From Photobacterium gaetbulicola Gung47 (GTDB lineage: Bacteria > Pseudomonadota > Gammaproteobacteria > Enterobacterales > Vibrionaceae), in contig CP005974.1 in the NCBI GenBank assembly GCA_000940995.1, forward strand, positions 3,286,001 through 3,350,000: a stretch of 64,000 nucleotides of DNA, written 5' to 3'. Every line of letters starts with the position of its first letter. Within the stretch, counting starts at the first letter, position 1. Below the pieces are notes generated by a model. It saw nothing but the letters and a program-made list of their open reading frames with translations, ran no database searches and was not told where the DNA came from. A program made the translations under genes and the position numbers. Shown here one piece after another: positions 51,581 through 60,514 of this stretch.

Positions 51581-52048
51581 CTAGCGCAGCGCATCAACAC
51601 GCTGGAAATCATTTTCAACCAACGGCTTAGCATCTGCTTGTGGTACGTGGCACTGCAAGCAGAAGTAACGTGCTGGTGATACATCTGACAATACCTGCCC
51701 TTCACGCGGTGACTGGTAGTGTGTCACGCTGATCTTGGTCGCGCCCATTTCATTGGCATTTTTCCAGCTATGGCAGGCTAGACACTTATTGGCATTTTTC
51801 GACACTTCGTAGTTACGGATGGTGTGCGGTACCAAAGGGGGCTGGTAAACATAATCACTATCAATCGTGCCCTGATCGCGAGGGTAGCGTTTCATTGGAT
51901 CCGCCGCGCGGGTTGCTTCCAGCTCGCTGGCACCACGTAGTGACTCCAAGCCACCGATACCACCCGGGTTGTGCAGCTCTTCTGCACTGTGTACAGCACC
52001 AGCCAGCATCATGCCAAATGCCATTACTGCTAGAACTAATCGTTTCAT
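51581..52048 (-). CDS. napB: periplasmic nitrate reductase diheme cytochrome NapB
   Basis: The 155-aa precursor has a signal peptide (LVLAVMAFGMMLAGAVHSAE) and two CxxCH heme sites (CLACHSW and CLQCHVP). It also has the motif RAADPMKRYPRDQG and PPLVPHTIRNYEVSKNANKC typical of NapB. It is the small electron-transfer subunit of NapA. It follows napA by 88 bases. Confidence 0.97.
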   Translation of the reverse strand: MKRLVLAVMAFGMMLAGAVHSAEELHNPGGIGGLESLRGASELEATRAADPMKRYPRDQGTIDSDYVYQPPLVPHTIRNYEVSKNANKCLACHSWKNANEMGATKISVTHYQSPREGQVLSDVSPARYFCLQCHVPQADAKPLVENDFQRVDALR

Positions 52049-52136
52049 TGTATTCTCCGCCTACAGGCTAAATTCAGGTCAAGGTCGGGCTGTCCGGCAT
52101 GCCGCCAGACAACCAACCTCTTCAATTTGTTGCTAT

Positions 52137-54623
52137 TTATACTTTGGTGATCTTCACAGGACACTTCTTGAAGTCGGTCTGCTTGGATAGCGGATCGGTG
52201 GCATCAAGAATCAGCTTGTTCACCAAAATACGGGCATCAAAGAATGGAATGAATACCAAGCCCACAGGTGGACGGTTACGACCACGGGTCTCAACGCGGC
52301 AGCGAACTTCACCACGGCGAGAAGCAACCAGTACTTCATCACCACGACGCAGGCCTCGTGACTGAGCATCATCTGGGTGGATGTAACACAGTGCATCCGG
52401 CACCGCTTTGTAAAGCTCTGGTACTCGGCGAGTCATGGTGCCGGTGTGCCAGTGCTCAAGCACACGGCCCGTTGACATCCAAAGATCATATTCTTCATCA
52501 GGCACCTCGGGTGCTGGCTCGAACGGGGCAAAGATGATGTTTGCCTTGCCGTCTTTGTGGCCGTAGAAGCGGAAACCTTCACCGGCCGGTACATATGAGT
52601 CATGACCTTCAGAGAAACGCCACTGGGTCTCTTTACCGTCAACAACCGGCCAGCGCAGGCCGCGTACCTGATGGTATGTATCGTATGGGGCCAAGTCGTG
52701 CGCTTTGCCGCGACCGAACGCCGCGTATTCTTCGAACAGGCCTTTCTGCACGTAGAAGCCTTGCGCTTTAGCATCATCATTCAATGGCTGGGTTTCAGAC
52801 ATTGGGAATTTATCGACCTGACCGTTACGGAACAGGATGTCGTACATGGTTTTGCCACGGTACTGTGGTGCTTTTGCCAGTAGCTCTTCACCCCATACTT
52901 CCTCAACCTTGAAGCGCTTGGAGAATTCCATGATCTGCCAAAGGTCAGACTTAGACTCGCCCTGGGTCTCAACCTGCTGGTACCATGCTTGGGTACGGCG
53001 CTCGGCGTTGCCGTAAGCACCTTCTTTCTCGACCCACATTGCGGTTGGCAGGACAAGATCAGCCGCTTGCGCCGTTGCGGTTGGGTATGGGTCAGAACAT
53101 ACGATAAAGTTCTCTGGGTTACGGTAGCCCGGCAGACGCTCTTCATTGATGTTCGGGCCAGCCTGCATGTTGTTGTTACACATTACCCAGTAGGCATTCA
53201 TTTTGCCGTCTTTGAGCATACGGTCGTGCAGTACCGCGTGGTAACCCGGCTTAGGCGGGATCGTACCTTCTGGCAGTTTCCAAATCTTCTCGGCAACTGC
53301 ACGGTGCTTAGGATTCGCCACCACCATGTCGGCCGGCAGACGGTGAGCAAAAGTCCCCACTTCACGCGCCGTACCACACGCCGATGGCTGGCCGGTTAGC
53401 GAGAATGGGCTGTTGCCCGGCTGCGAGATCTTACCGGTTAGCAAGTGGATGTTGTACACCAGACTGTTCATCCACACACCGCGGGTGTGCTGGTTCATAC
53501 CCATGGTCCACAGTGACATCACCTTGGTGTTAGGATCGGCGTACTGTTTCGCCAGCTCGATCAGCTTCTCCTGCGGGACACCCGACATTTCAGCGGCTTT
53601 CTCGACGGTGTACTCGGCAACAGAGGCCTTGTACTCATCGAATGTCATGGCATGCATGGCACCAGAGTTGGCATTCTTCGCTTTCTGCTGGCGAGGGTCT
53701 TCGTCACGCAGGCCGTAACCGATATCGGTATCGGCACGCTTGAAGTTGGTGTGCTTGTTGACGAAATCCCAGTTAACTGCATCGTTCTGGATGATGTAGT
53801 TAGCGATGAAGTTACCAATTGCAAGGTCAGTTTGCGGCTCGAAGATCATGCCGTTGTCAGCCAGCTCGAACGAACGGTGGTAGTACGTCGACAACACGTT
53901 TACTTTCACGTGCGGGTTGCTCAGACGGCGGTCAGTCAAACGGGTCCACAAAACTGGGTGCATTTCCGCCATGTTCGAGCCCCAAAGCACGAACGAATCT
54001 GCGTTTTCGAAGTCATCGTAACAACCCATCGGCTCATCGATACCAAAGGTACGCATGAAGCCCACTACGGCAGATGCCATACAGTGGCGTGCATTCGGGT
54101 CGATGTTGTTAGAGCGGAAGCCGGCCTTCATCATCTTCGCTGCGGCATAGCCTTCCATTACGGTCCACTGGCCTGAGCCAAACATACCTACGCCCGATGG
54201 ACCATGCTTTTTAAGTGCTTCTTTCCATTTCTCGGCCATCACATCGAACGCCTGATCCCAAGAGACCGGCTGGAAGTCGCCATCTTTATGGAACTTGCCG
54301 TCTTTCATACGCAGCATTGGTGTCTGCAGACGATCCCGGCCGTACATGATTTTCGACAGGAAGTAACCCTTGATACAGTTCAGGCCCTTGTTGACCGGCG
54401 CTTCCGGATCACCCTGAGTCGCCACGACACGACCATTCTGTGTACCGACTAGTACTGAACAACCTGTACCACAAAAACGACAAGGCGCTTTATCCCACTT
54501 AATTTTGGTTTCGTCAGAACTAACAATTAAGTTAGTTGCTGATGCTGGCAGCGAGATCCCCGCTACAGCTGCTGCCGATGCAGCGGCGTTTGCTTTCACA
54601 AACGCACGTCTTGTCATTTTCAT
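52137..54623 (-). CDS. napA: periplasmic nitrate reductase catalytic subunit NapA
   Basis: NapA reduces nitrate to nitrite with a bis-MGD molybdenum cofactor. The 828-aa precursor has a Tat signal (MTRRAFVKANAAASAAAVAG). It also has the [4Fe-4S] ligands in CRFCGTGCSVLV plus the later GLNCIKGYF, the Mo-ligand Cys in NARHCMASAVVGF, and the MGD-binding domains. Its ATG overlaps the napD stop (ATGA), so the two are translationally coupled. Length is standard. Confidence 0.98.
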   Translation of the reverse strand: MKMTRRAFVKANAAASAAAVAGISLPASATNLIVSSDETKIKWDKAPCRFCGTGCSVLVGTQNGRVVATQGDPEAPVNKGLNCIKGYFLSKIMYGRDRLQTPMLRMKDGKFHKDGDFQPVSWDQAFDVMAEKWKEALKKHGPSGVGMFGSGQWTVMEGYAAAKMMKAGFRSNNIDPNARHCMASAVVGFMRTFGIDEPMGCYDDFENADSFVLWGSNMAEMHPVLWTRLTDRRLSNPHVKVNVLSTYYHRSFELADNGMIFEPQTDLAIGNFIANYIIQNDAVNWDFVNKHTNFKRADTDIGYGLRDEDPRQQKAKNANSGAMHAMTFDEYKASVAEYTVEKAAEMSGVPQEKLIELAKQYADPNTKVMSLWTMGMNQHTRGVWMNSLVYNIHLLTGKISQPGNSPFSLTGQPSACGTAREVGTFAHRLPADMVVANPKHRAVAEKIWKLPEGTIPPKPGYHAVLHDRMLKDGKMNAYWVMCNNNMQAGPNINEERLPGYRNPENFIVCSDPYPTATAQAADLVLPTAMWVEKEGAYGNAERRTQAWYQQVETQGESKSDLWQIMEFSKRFKVEEVWGEELLAKAPQYRGKTMYDILFRNGQVDKFPMSETQPLNDDAKAQGFYVQKGLFEEYAAFGRGKAHDLAPYDTYHQVRGLRWPVVDGKETQWRFSEGHDSYVPAGEGFRFYGHKDGKANIIFAPFEPAPEVPDEEYDLWMSTGRVLEHWHTGTMTRRVPELYKAVPDALCYIHPDDAQSRGLRRGDEVLVASRRGEVRCRVETRGRNRPPVGLVFIPFFDARILVNKLILDATDPLSKQTDFKKCPVKITKV

Positions 54624-54892
54624 GAATCTTCCTCAGATTGCGAGTCGAAGTGTTCGATTTGGTGATACACTAAAAACGTGGTTAAAACGTGTTCTAAGTT
54701 ATTGATTTTATCTATGGTGTCAGTCACGTAGCCCTGGTTTTCGGTTTCCAGAACCACAATGATCTTCCCTTCTTCACTGTCGCCGTAAATTTCTGCATTC
54801 GGCATTACAGCAATCTGCTCTTTGACAGAGGCCAGATACGCCGGCTTGACATGAACAACCAAACTGGAAATGTGTACTTCTTGTAATGCCAT
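54620..54892 (-). CDS. napD: nitrate reductase chaperone NapD
   Basis: The 90-aa cytosolic protein (EVHISSLVVHVKPAYLASVK, GKIIVVLETENQGYVTDTID) binds the Tat signal of NapA and delays its export until the cofactor is inserted. Length and beta-alpha pattern match NapD. It starts 2 bases after napF and overlaps napA by 4 bases. Confidence 0.95.
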   Translation of the reverse strand: MALQEVHISSLVVHVKPAYLASVKEQIAVMPNAEIYGDSEEGKIIVVLETENQGYVTDTIDKINNLEHVLTTFLVYHQIEHFDSQSEEDS

Positions 54893-54894
54893 CG

Positions 54895-55386
54895 CTAACT
54901 CTCTTCGTTATCGTTATTCACCATGGTAATTGCCGATGCCGGGCAGACCGACACACATGCACCACACCCCGTGCAAACTGAGCTCTCCAGCTCAGGACGG
55001 GCAACACTGCCCGGTTGCAGTTTGAACCGAATCGCCATCACCTCGCACGCATCACCGCAGCTTCGGCACTCAATGTTGTGGTGGGCCAGGCAACCCTCAT
55101 TAACCTGTGCCACCAAAGGCCATGGCTGCTCTGATTGCGGCTGAAACAGCGGCTCGGGACAAGCCTCGGCACAGCGGTAACAGAATGTGCATTCACCACG
55201 CTGAAAGTCGACGGAAGGAAAACCTCCGTCGCCTTTGGCAATAATTTGTGTTTCACATGCATTGATACACTTGTTGCACCGGGTACAGGTGTCGGTGAAA
55301 ATCTCTTCTTCGACCACCCAGGGCATCCGCTGCAGGTCAGGCTTGCGACGCCGTGTCAGTAATCGACGACGGGAACGATCAAACAT
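54895..55386 (-). CDS. napF: ferredoxin-type protein NapF
   Basis: The 163-aa protein carries clusters of cysteines for [4Fe-4S] centres (CTRCNKCINAC, CTFCYRCAEACPE, CRSCGDAC, CTGCGACVSVCPA) and the Arg-rich start MFDRSRRRLLTRRRKPDLQR, typical of NapF. It helps NapA mature in the cytosol. The ATG at 55386 is chosen over a longer frame because it matches family length. It is the first gene of the nap operon. Confidence 0.95.
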   Translation of the reverse strand: MFDRSRRRLLTRRRKPDLQRMPWVVEEEIFTDTCTRCNKCINACETQIIAKGDGGFPSVDFQRGECTFCYRCAEACPEPLFQPQSEQPWPLVAQVNEGCLAHHNIECRSCGDACEVMAIRFKLQPGSVARPELESSVCTGCGACVSVCPASAITMVNNDNEES

Positions 55387-55770
55387 TGACTCTATCCTTC
55401 GTAAAATATTATTAATAAAAATAGTGATTACGGGCAGCAGCTTGGCTATACAAAGCAAGGTGTACCAATAGACAGCTTCAATGAATTACAACAAATAATC
55501 ACAAGCTGTCATTTTTTTACACGACAAGTGTAAATCCCGTAATAAATGCTTAAATACCTAGTAAGGGCTAATTGGGGGTTAAATTTGTCTTGGATCAATA
55601 AATTTAAATGCTCAGCCTCTCAGTATAAAAAAGCTATGTTTTATCGAAGGTGGCTACTACTCACCCCATTTGCACCGAAAACCACCAGTCTGTCTATTAA
55701 ATGTAGACCAGATTAAAATAGAAAAGCGTATTCAACTTATCTTTAAGATAGCGTTTTAAAAGGAAAATCT
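55387..55770. promoter_or_regulatory. divergent nap / narQ control region with FNR-like site
   Basis: The 384 bases between napF and narQ are AT-rich. At 55585-55598 TTGTCTTGGATCAA matches the FNR consensus TTGAT-N4-ATCAA in eight of ten informative bases, with a perfect right half. No clean NarP 7-2-7 repeat was found by eye. The region likely controls both operons by oxygen and nitrate. Confidence 0.45.
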
Positions 55771-57468
55771 GTGAAAAACAGGCCTCTAAAGCCCGTCACT
55801 ACCACTATTGCCAGGGCGATGCTCGCAATCCTGCTTCTTTCCGTGGTGACCACCAGCTTTGCCTTACTGACTTTGGCTTCCAGTTTGAATGATGCCGAAG
55901 CGGTCAACGTCTCCGGCTCATTGCGCATGCAGAGTTACCGGTTGGCTTATGATATCCAGACCCAGTCGCCTCACCTTCAAGCACACCTGGATATGTTTGA
56001 GAAGTCCTTGTTTTCGCCTTCAATGGCGGCACTGGAACACTGGACGGTACCGACCAATATCAAGATGCACTACTACAACTTGATTGGCCGCTGGGAAGAC
56101 TTACACCCTTTGCTGCATAACGGAAATGAACGGCTATTTCTCAGCGAAGTCGTAAATTTTGTCGACCGTATCGACCAATTTGTCTACGAGTTACAGGAAT
56201 TTTCCATCATCAAGCTACAGCTCCTGTCGATCGTCGGCGGACTGGGACTGAGTTTGATCCTCATTGCCGCGCTGTTTACCATCCATTTTACCCAACGCAA
56301 AATCGTCACCCCGCTTAACCAAATGGTCACTGCCAGTGAGCAGATCCAAGAAGGCAAGTTCGACCTTACCCTCGATGTCAAAAGTGACAACGAGTTGGGG
56401 ATCCTGGCCGGCACGTTTACGACCATGGCGACCGAGCTCGGCAAGCTATACCGGAACCTCGAGAAAAAGGTCGATGAAAAAACCCGCCGTCTGCGCCAAG
56501 CCAATGAATCATTACAGGTGCTGTATGACTGCTCGCAAGAATTATCGCAAAGCCGCCTGAGTACCAAGAACTTTGCGGTGATGCTCGATACGCTGCTGGC
56601 CATTGAGGGGCTGACCGCAGCCAAGCTGCTCATCGAAGAGAGCAGTGGCAACAATACTGAAATCCTCGCCGGCGAACCATCGGGCAACAACTGGCATTAC
56701 CATGACCTCGAACTCGACGGCCAGGTACTGGGCCAATTATGGTGGCAAGACACCCTCCCTTGCCCCGATAAGAACCTGATTGAAAACATCTCCCGCACGC
56801 TGGCCCGTGGGATCTACTACAACCGGGCCCAGAAGCAGTCAGAGCAGTTATTATTGATGGAGGAGCGTGCTACGATTGCGCGCGAGTTGCATGACTCCCT
56901 TGCCCAGTCTCTGTCGTACCTTAAAATTCAAGTCACCCTGCTCAAAAGGCAGCTAGGGCAAGGCGATCAGACGCAGACCATGGCAATTATCAGTGATATT
57001 GACCAAGGGCTCTCCGGGGCTTATACCCAGTTACGGGAGCTACTAAGTACCTTCCGGCTCACAATCAAGGAAGCAAACTTTGGTGAAGCATTGGTAGAAA
57101 TGCTAAAACCTCTAGAAGAACAGAGCGATGCTTTATTGATAATAGATAACCAGCTTTCATCGCTGAGTCTGGATGCCCATCACCAGGTGCACTTATTGCA
57201 ACTGATCAGAGAAGCAGTACTCAATGCCATCAAGCATGCACAAGCTGATGAAATCATTATTACCTGCCAGCAAGATAACGAGACTGTGACGATCAATATC
57301 AGCGATGACGGAATAGGTTTTGATCCGGCCGATGAAAAACTCAATCATTACGGCCTAGCAATTATGACCGAGCGGGCTTCACGCCTTCACGGTACACTGG
57401 AAATCAATACAACCAAGGACTCTGGCAGCAAAGTCACCCTTCAGTTTCAGCCTGAGTCCCAAGGATAA
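55771..57468 (+). CDS. narQ: nitrate/nitrite sensor histidine kinase NarQ
   Basis: The 565-aa kinase has two membrane helices (MLAILLLSVVTTSFALLTLA and LSIVGGLGLSLILIAALFTI) around a periplasmic helical sensor with the P-box-like NVSGSLRMQSYRLAYDIQT that binds nitrate. HAMP and GAF-like regions follow, then the HisKA_3 phospho-acceptor (IARELHDSLAQSLSYLKIQV) and ATPase domain (HHQVHLLQLIREAVLNAIKH, DDGIGFDP). Start is GTG, with AAGGAAAA upstream. It overlaps nothing and is 4 bases before narP. Confidence 0.94.
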   Translation: MKNRPLKPVTTTIARAMLAILLLSVVTTSFALLTLASSLNDAEAVNVSGSLRMQSYRLAYDIQTQSPHLQAHLDMFEKSLFSPSMAALEHWTVPTNIKMHYYNLIGRWEDLHPLLHNGNERLFLSEVVNFVDRIDQFVYELQEFSIIKLQLLSIVGGLGLSLILIAALFTIHFTQRKIVTPLNQMVTASEQIQEGKFDLTLDVKSDNELGILAGTFTTMATELGKLYRNLEKKVDEKTRRLRQANESLQVLYDCSQELSQSRLSTKNFAVMLDTLLAIEGLTAAKLLIEESSGNNTEILAGEPSGNNWHYHDLELDGQVLGQLWWQDTLPCPDKNLIENISRTLARGIYYNRAQKQSEQLLLMEERATIARELHDSLAQSLSYLKIQVTLLKRQLGQGDQTQTMAIISDIDQGLSGAYTQLRELLSTFRLTIKEANFGEALVEMLKPLEEQSDALLIIDNQLSSLSLDAHHQVHLLQLIREAVLNAIKHAQADEIIITCQQDNETVTINISDDGIGFDPADEKLNHYGLAIMTERASRLHGTLEINTTKDSGSKVTLQFQPESQG

Positions 57469-57472
57469 CAAT

Positions 57473-58099
57473 ATGACGTGTTGGAAAATTATGATTGTTG
57501 ATGATCACCCCTTGATGCGCCGGGGGATCAGCCAGCTTCTAAGCTTTGAAAACGACTTCGAGATGGTTGGCGAAGCCAGCAACGGCGCCGATGCCGTCGT
57601 GCTCGCGCAGGAAAAAGAACCAGACCTGATCCTGCTCGATCTGAACATGAAGGGGATGTCAGGCCTTGATACCCTCAATGCCATGCGCGCGGAAGGCATC
57701 CAGGCCCGCATAGTCGTACTCACGGTCTCTGACAGCCGTTCAGATGTCAAAGCCCTAGTCAATGCCGGGGCCGATGGCTACTTGTTGAAAGATACCGAGC
57801 CAGATCAACTCATTGCCTTATTAAAACAAGCCATGTGCGGTGGCCAGGCTTTCAGTGATTTAGTACGTGAATATCTGGCCGACAGCGCCGAGCAAGACTC
57901 GCTGCTCGATACCCTGACGGATCGGGAAATGCAGATCCTAAAAGAGGTGGCTAAGGGCTACCGCAACAAGCAAATTGCCGATAACCTGTTCATTTCAGAG
58001 GCAACCGTAAAGGTCCATATGAAGAGCTTGCTGAAAAAGCTGCAGGTGAAATCCAGGACGGCAGCTACCGTTCTTTATCTAGAGTCGCAGGGACAATAA
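57473..58099 (+). CDS. narP: nitrate/nitrite response regulator NarP
   Basis: The 208-aa regulator has a receiver domain with the phospho-acceptor Asp in LILLDLNMKGMSG and the LuxR-type helix-turn-helix (LTDREMQILKEVAKGYRNKQ, ISEATVKVHMKSLLKKL). It pairs with the adjacent NarQ and probably activates the divergent nap operon. The next lipoprotein gene starts one base after, by TAATG overlap. Confidence 0.94.
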   Translation: MTCWKIMIVDDHPLMRRGISQLLSFENDFEMVGEASNGADAVVLAQEKEPDLILLDLNMKGMSGLDTLNAMRAEGIQARIVVLTVSDSRSDVKALVNAGADGYLLKDTEPDQLIALLKQAMCGGQAFSDLVREYLADSAEQDSLLDTLTDREMQILKEVAKGYRNKQIADNLFISEATVKVHMKSLLKKLQVKSRTAATVLYLESQGQ

Positions 58100-58431
58100 T
58101 GATCAAAACAAGGCCACTGCTTATGCTGCTGCCGGCAATGATGCTGGCAGGGTGCAGTACGACGCCACTGTCAGATAATGCCGGAGGAGTCGTACTGACC
58201 TGGGATACCAATGATATTCACAATACCTGCGAAAGACGGGGAACGCTTATCGGCTCCCAAGGCAGTTGGTACAACTATTGGCTCATCAGCGATAAGGCGC
58301 TTACCCGGGGGGCATTGAACCAGCTGCAGAATCAAGCTTATGAGCTTGGTGCGAACAAGGTCTCACTATACAGCCCACCCGACTTTTCAACCTCTGTGAC
58401 CTTGATAGGCAATGCCTACTATTGTGAATAA
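58099..58431 (+). CDS. DUF4156 lipoprotein
   Basis: The 110-aa precursor has the lipobox MLAGC and the DUF4156 pattern: NTCERRGTLIGSQGSWYNYW, a segment ALNQLQNQAYELGANKVSL and a last-residue GNAYYCE with the second conserved Cys. It overlaps the narP stop, so it is co-transcribed with narQP. Function is unknown; the fold is related to RcsF-like and YjeI proteins. Confidence 0.8.
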   Translation: MIKTRPLLMLLPAMMLAGCSTTPLSDNAGGVVLTWDTNDIHNTCERRGTLIGSQGSWYNYWLISDKALTRGALNQLQNQAYELGANKVSLYSPPDFSTSVTLIGNAYYCE

Positions 58432-58441
58432 GTTCAGCAAT

Positions 58442-58470
58442 AAAAAAACCGCACAAGTGCGGTTTTTTTA
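58442..58470. terminator. bidirectional terminator
   Basis: AAAAAACCGCA, loop CAAG, TGCGGTTTTTT. It ends narQP-lipoprotein on the plus strand and the opposing gene at 58471 on the minus strand, whose stop codon is directly adjacent. Confidence 0.92.
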
Positions 58471-58752
58471 TCAACTCGATACGGAAGAGATTATATCCCT
58501 TTCTTTCGATTCAACCCAGTTGACATCAAAAGGCCCCCAGTCGCTTAGCTGGTAGTAGCCATCATTATGGCGCTTACCATCTTGAACAAAGGCCAATTCA
58601 ATGCCAAACCCCGGCAGGGCTTTAAGAACATCCTGAATGGTACGTCGCGGCCAACCGGTAATTTCAATCAGCTTAGGAACATTGGGACGCTCTAGCTGCT
58701 CAACGAGCAAAGCGAGATAAAGACGACGGGCAAAAACCGGATTCAATTCCAT
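58471..58752 (-). CDS. small winged-helix-type DNA-binding protein, 93 aa
   Basis: The protein starts MELNPVFARRLYLALLVEQL and has a helix-turn-helix region (VPKLIEITGWPRRTIQDVLK) followed by a beta wing (ELAFVQDGKRHNDGYYQLSD). Length and pattern fit a short winged-helix family of Vibrionaceae. GGAGG is well placed before the ATG at 58752, so the longer frame is not used. Targets are unknown; it lies between narQP and the MAPEG gene. Confidence 0.75.
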   Translation of the reverse strand: MELNPVFARRLYLALLVEQLERPNVPKLIEITGWPRRTIQDVLKALPGFGIELAFVQDGKRHNDGYYQLSDWGPFDVNWVESKERDIISSVSS

Positions 58753-59012
58753 TGAGACCTCCATAATTTAAGGTTTTTATTATTCCGACTTCTGCCTGCG
58801 GGGTGTTGAGTTTGATCAATATGAAGGAGGATTTCCCGGTTTTGGTCGTGATTTTCGGTGATCTAGGTCTCAAAACATCAGAACATGTCAATCAAGAAAC
58901 AAAAAATACATGTTTAAACAACAACTTGAAAAATCACACAATTAGGCGCAAAACCCATTCCACCTTGTCTCCTATACTTTGGACAACATCGCCATCAACC
59001 CAAGGAGCCGCC

Positions 59013-59411
59013 ATGATCCCAGCTTTCTGGTGTATTATCGCCATGATACTGATTAACTATATACTGGCGGGGATCGGGGGGTGGTTAACCGTCCGCCAAA
59101 CCGGCAAGCTCGACATCAACCAACCTCGGCTCCAGGACCGCGAGCTCACAGGTGCCGCCTCAAGGGTTAAAGCTGCCCAGGCCAACGGCTGGGAAATCCT
59201 GACGGTATTTTCGAGCTGTGTGTTCATTGCCCATTTGGCAGGGGTGCCCGCCCATGAATCCGCCCTCCCCGCGTATCTTTTTATCATCAGCCGGGTACTT
59301 TACTTCATTTGCTATGCCTTCAAGCTCAGCCCATGGCGGACCATTGTATTCGTGCTCGGGATCCTGGCCAATATCTGGCTGATCAAACTGGCGATCCACT
59401 ACGGCGGCTGA
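59013..59411 (+). CDS. MAPEG family membrane protein
   Basis: The 132-aa product is a four-helix membrane protein of the MAPEG family (MIPAFWCIIAMILINYILAG, RVKAAQANGWEILTVFSSCV, LFIISRVLYFICYAFKLSPW). The N-terminal helix is followed by the RELTG..SRVKAAQANGWE motif that lines the glutathione/lipid site in the family. AAGGAG lies before the ATG at 59013. The upstream longer frame is not homologous. Substrate is unknown. Confidence 0.88.
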   Translation: MIPAFWCIIAMILINYILAGIGGWLTVRQTGKLDINQPRLQDRELTGAASRVKAAQANGWEILTVFSSCVFIAHLAGVPAHESALPAYLFIISRVLYFICYAFKLSPWRTIVFVLGILANIWLIKLAIHYGG

Positions 59412-59484
59412 AGCCATTGCACCCCATGGCTATTCCCGCTATAAAGGGAGACCAAGTTCACAAAACAAGTCAGCCAGAATAACT

Positions 59485-59532
59485 ATGAGTACAATTGCTT
59501 ACGGCATCAAAAACTGCGAGACAATCTTGTAG
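59485..59532 (+). pseudogene. ArsC/YffB-family reductase gene, cut after about 14 codons
   Basis: The frame ATGAGTACAATTGCTTACGG onward encodes MSTIAYGIKNCETI then a stop. This is the conserved start of the ArsC-like YffB family (GIKNCDTIKKA). The rest of the gene is missing; unrelated DNA follows. In E. coli yffB lies close to narQ and before dapE, so the location after narQP fits. The simplest reading is insertion of a mobile element inside the gene, with the remaining part beyond the window. Confidence 0.7.
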
Positions 59533-59989
59533 GTAGTGCCGTAACAACAGTTTTCCAGATTGTCTGTAGGGTAATTAGGGGCATAAGTGCCGCTTGGCGT
59601 GTAAAGCCAATGATGTTGAGCAGTACGTTAGTTACGCGGTAGTAATTCTTGCCAAGGGCATTAACTTCAATACCGTCCTTTTCTAGCTTCATCCTTTCCC
59701 GACCTACTACTTCTAGAAGGCCAAGCTTATAGAACCGAGCAAAGGCACGCTTAACTGTTCGTAGGTTGCTATCTGTAGCTGAACCGAACACTGCCAAAGC
59801 AATGTCTTCTTGCCTGCGGTAGCAAGTCCAATCCCTAGCTTTATCTGCGTACTTAACAACGTCCCGTAGGATAGCCTTGTAACGGGCATGACGTTTATAG
59901 GAGAAAAGCGAATAGTCTGACTCAATACGGTCAGCAATTGCTTTGGCTGTGAATGGAATGTCGAGGTGTTTCGTTTGTTTTTTGATCAT
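59507..59989 (-). CDS. winged-helix replication-type protein of the inserted element
   Basis: The product of about 160 aa starts MIKKQTKHLDIPFTAKAIAD. The central part (ILRDVVKYADKARDWTCYRR, QEDIALAVFGSATDSNLRTV, KRAFARFYKLGLLEVVGRER) resembles the winged helix of phage/plasmid replication proteins (HTH_36-like). Its last residues (TRLSRSF) are encoded by the yffB 5' end, because the frame runs across the element junction. AAGAAGACG precedes the ATG at 59989. No catalytic domain is present; it may bind origin or operator DNA. Confidence 0.65.
   Translation of the reverse strand: MIKKQTKHLDIPFTAKAIADRIESDYSLFSYKRHARYKAILRDVVKYADKARDWTCYRRQEDIALAVFGSATDSNLRTVKRAFARFYKLGLLEVVGRERMKLEKDGIEVNALGKNYYRVTNVLLNIIGFTRQAALMPLITLQTIWKTVVTALPTRLSRSF
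59520..59564. repeat. inverted repeat at the element junction
   Basis: GACAATCT (59520-59527) and AGATTGTC (59557-59564) are inverted and each is followed on the plus strand by TGTAGG. The first copy is at the end of the retained yffB codons. This arrangement could be a recombinase site or end repeat of the element. Confidence 0.5.
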
Positions 59990-60045
59990 ATCGTCTTCTT
60001 TGCAATGGTCAGCATCGTTGAGACTTGGTAAAATATGACCCATGT

Positions 60046-60074
60046 CACGTACCTGCTGATCATACGGGTACGTG
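60046..60074. promoter_or_regulatory. operator-like inverted repeat before the winged-helix gene
   Basis: CACGTACC and GGTACGTG are perfect 8-bp arms around a 13-base centre that contains TGATCA. It lies 57 bases upstream of the start at 59989, a suitable position for autoregulation by the winged-helix protein. Confidence 0.5.
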
Positions 60075-60366
60075 CGGTAAAGACTGACGCCAATCAGTTT
60101 TTACTTGTGGGTGCTAGAGCTGGTTGGTAGCCAGTTCAATCACCAAGTCTGCGGGTGACGCTATCGTCTTATGCTCACCCGTAGGCGAACCCTTCCGATT
60201 CTACAACTCCCTTTGCTTCAAACCAGAACAAATTACTGCTTTAGGCACTAACCGATCATTTTTTGATCATCACTGTCCCGCTACAGAGACATTACTGTTA
60301 ATTCAAATAACAATTGTTTATTTATTGTTCGCTCTTAATATTACTTAAAGCGATCTCGATCTTACC

Positions 60367-60440
60367 TGTATTGTTTTTATGTATTGTTTTAATGTCCTGT
60401 TTAGTGGTGACAGAAACTAGGTGACAGAAGCTAGGTGACA
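60367..60440. repeat. tandem 13-bp AT-rich repeats and 14-bp iteron-like repeats
   Basis: TGTATTGTTTTTA is repeated at once as TGTATTGTTTTAA (60367-60392). Then GTGACAGAAACTAG and GTGACAGAAGCTAG (60407-60434) occur in tandem, followed by GTGACA. More GTGACA words lie at about 61032, 61041 and 61185. AT-rich repeats beside iterons resemble a plasmid-type origin. The adjacent winged-helix gene at 59989 supports this, but replication is not shown. Confidence 0.6.
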
Positions 60441-60514
60441 CTTTGTGATTTTATTAAAAGGAAACAACAGTTTATCCACATAATTTGTGTGTAAACGCTA
60501 TTGGAGAAAGCAGC

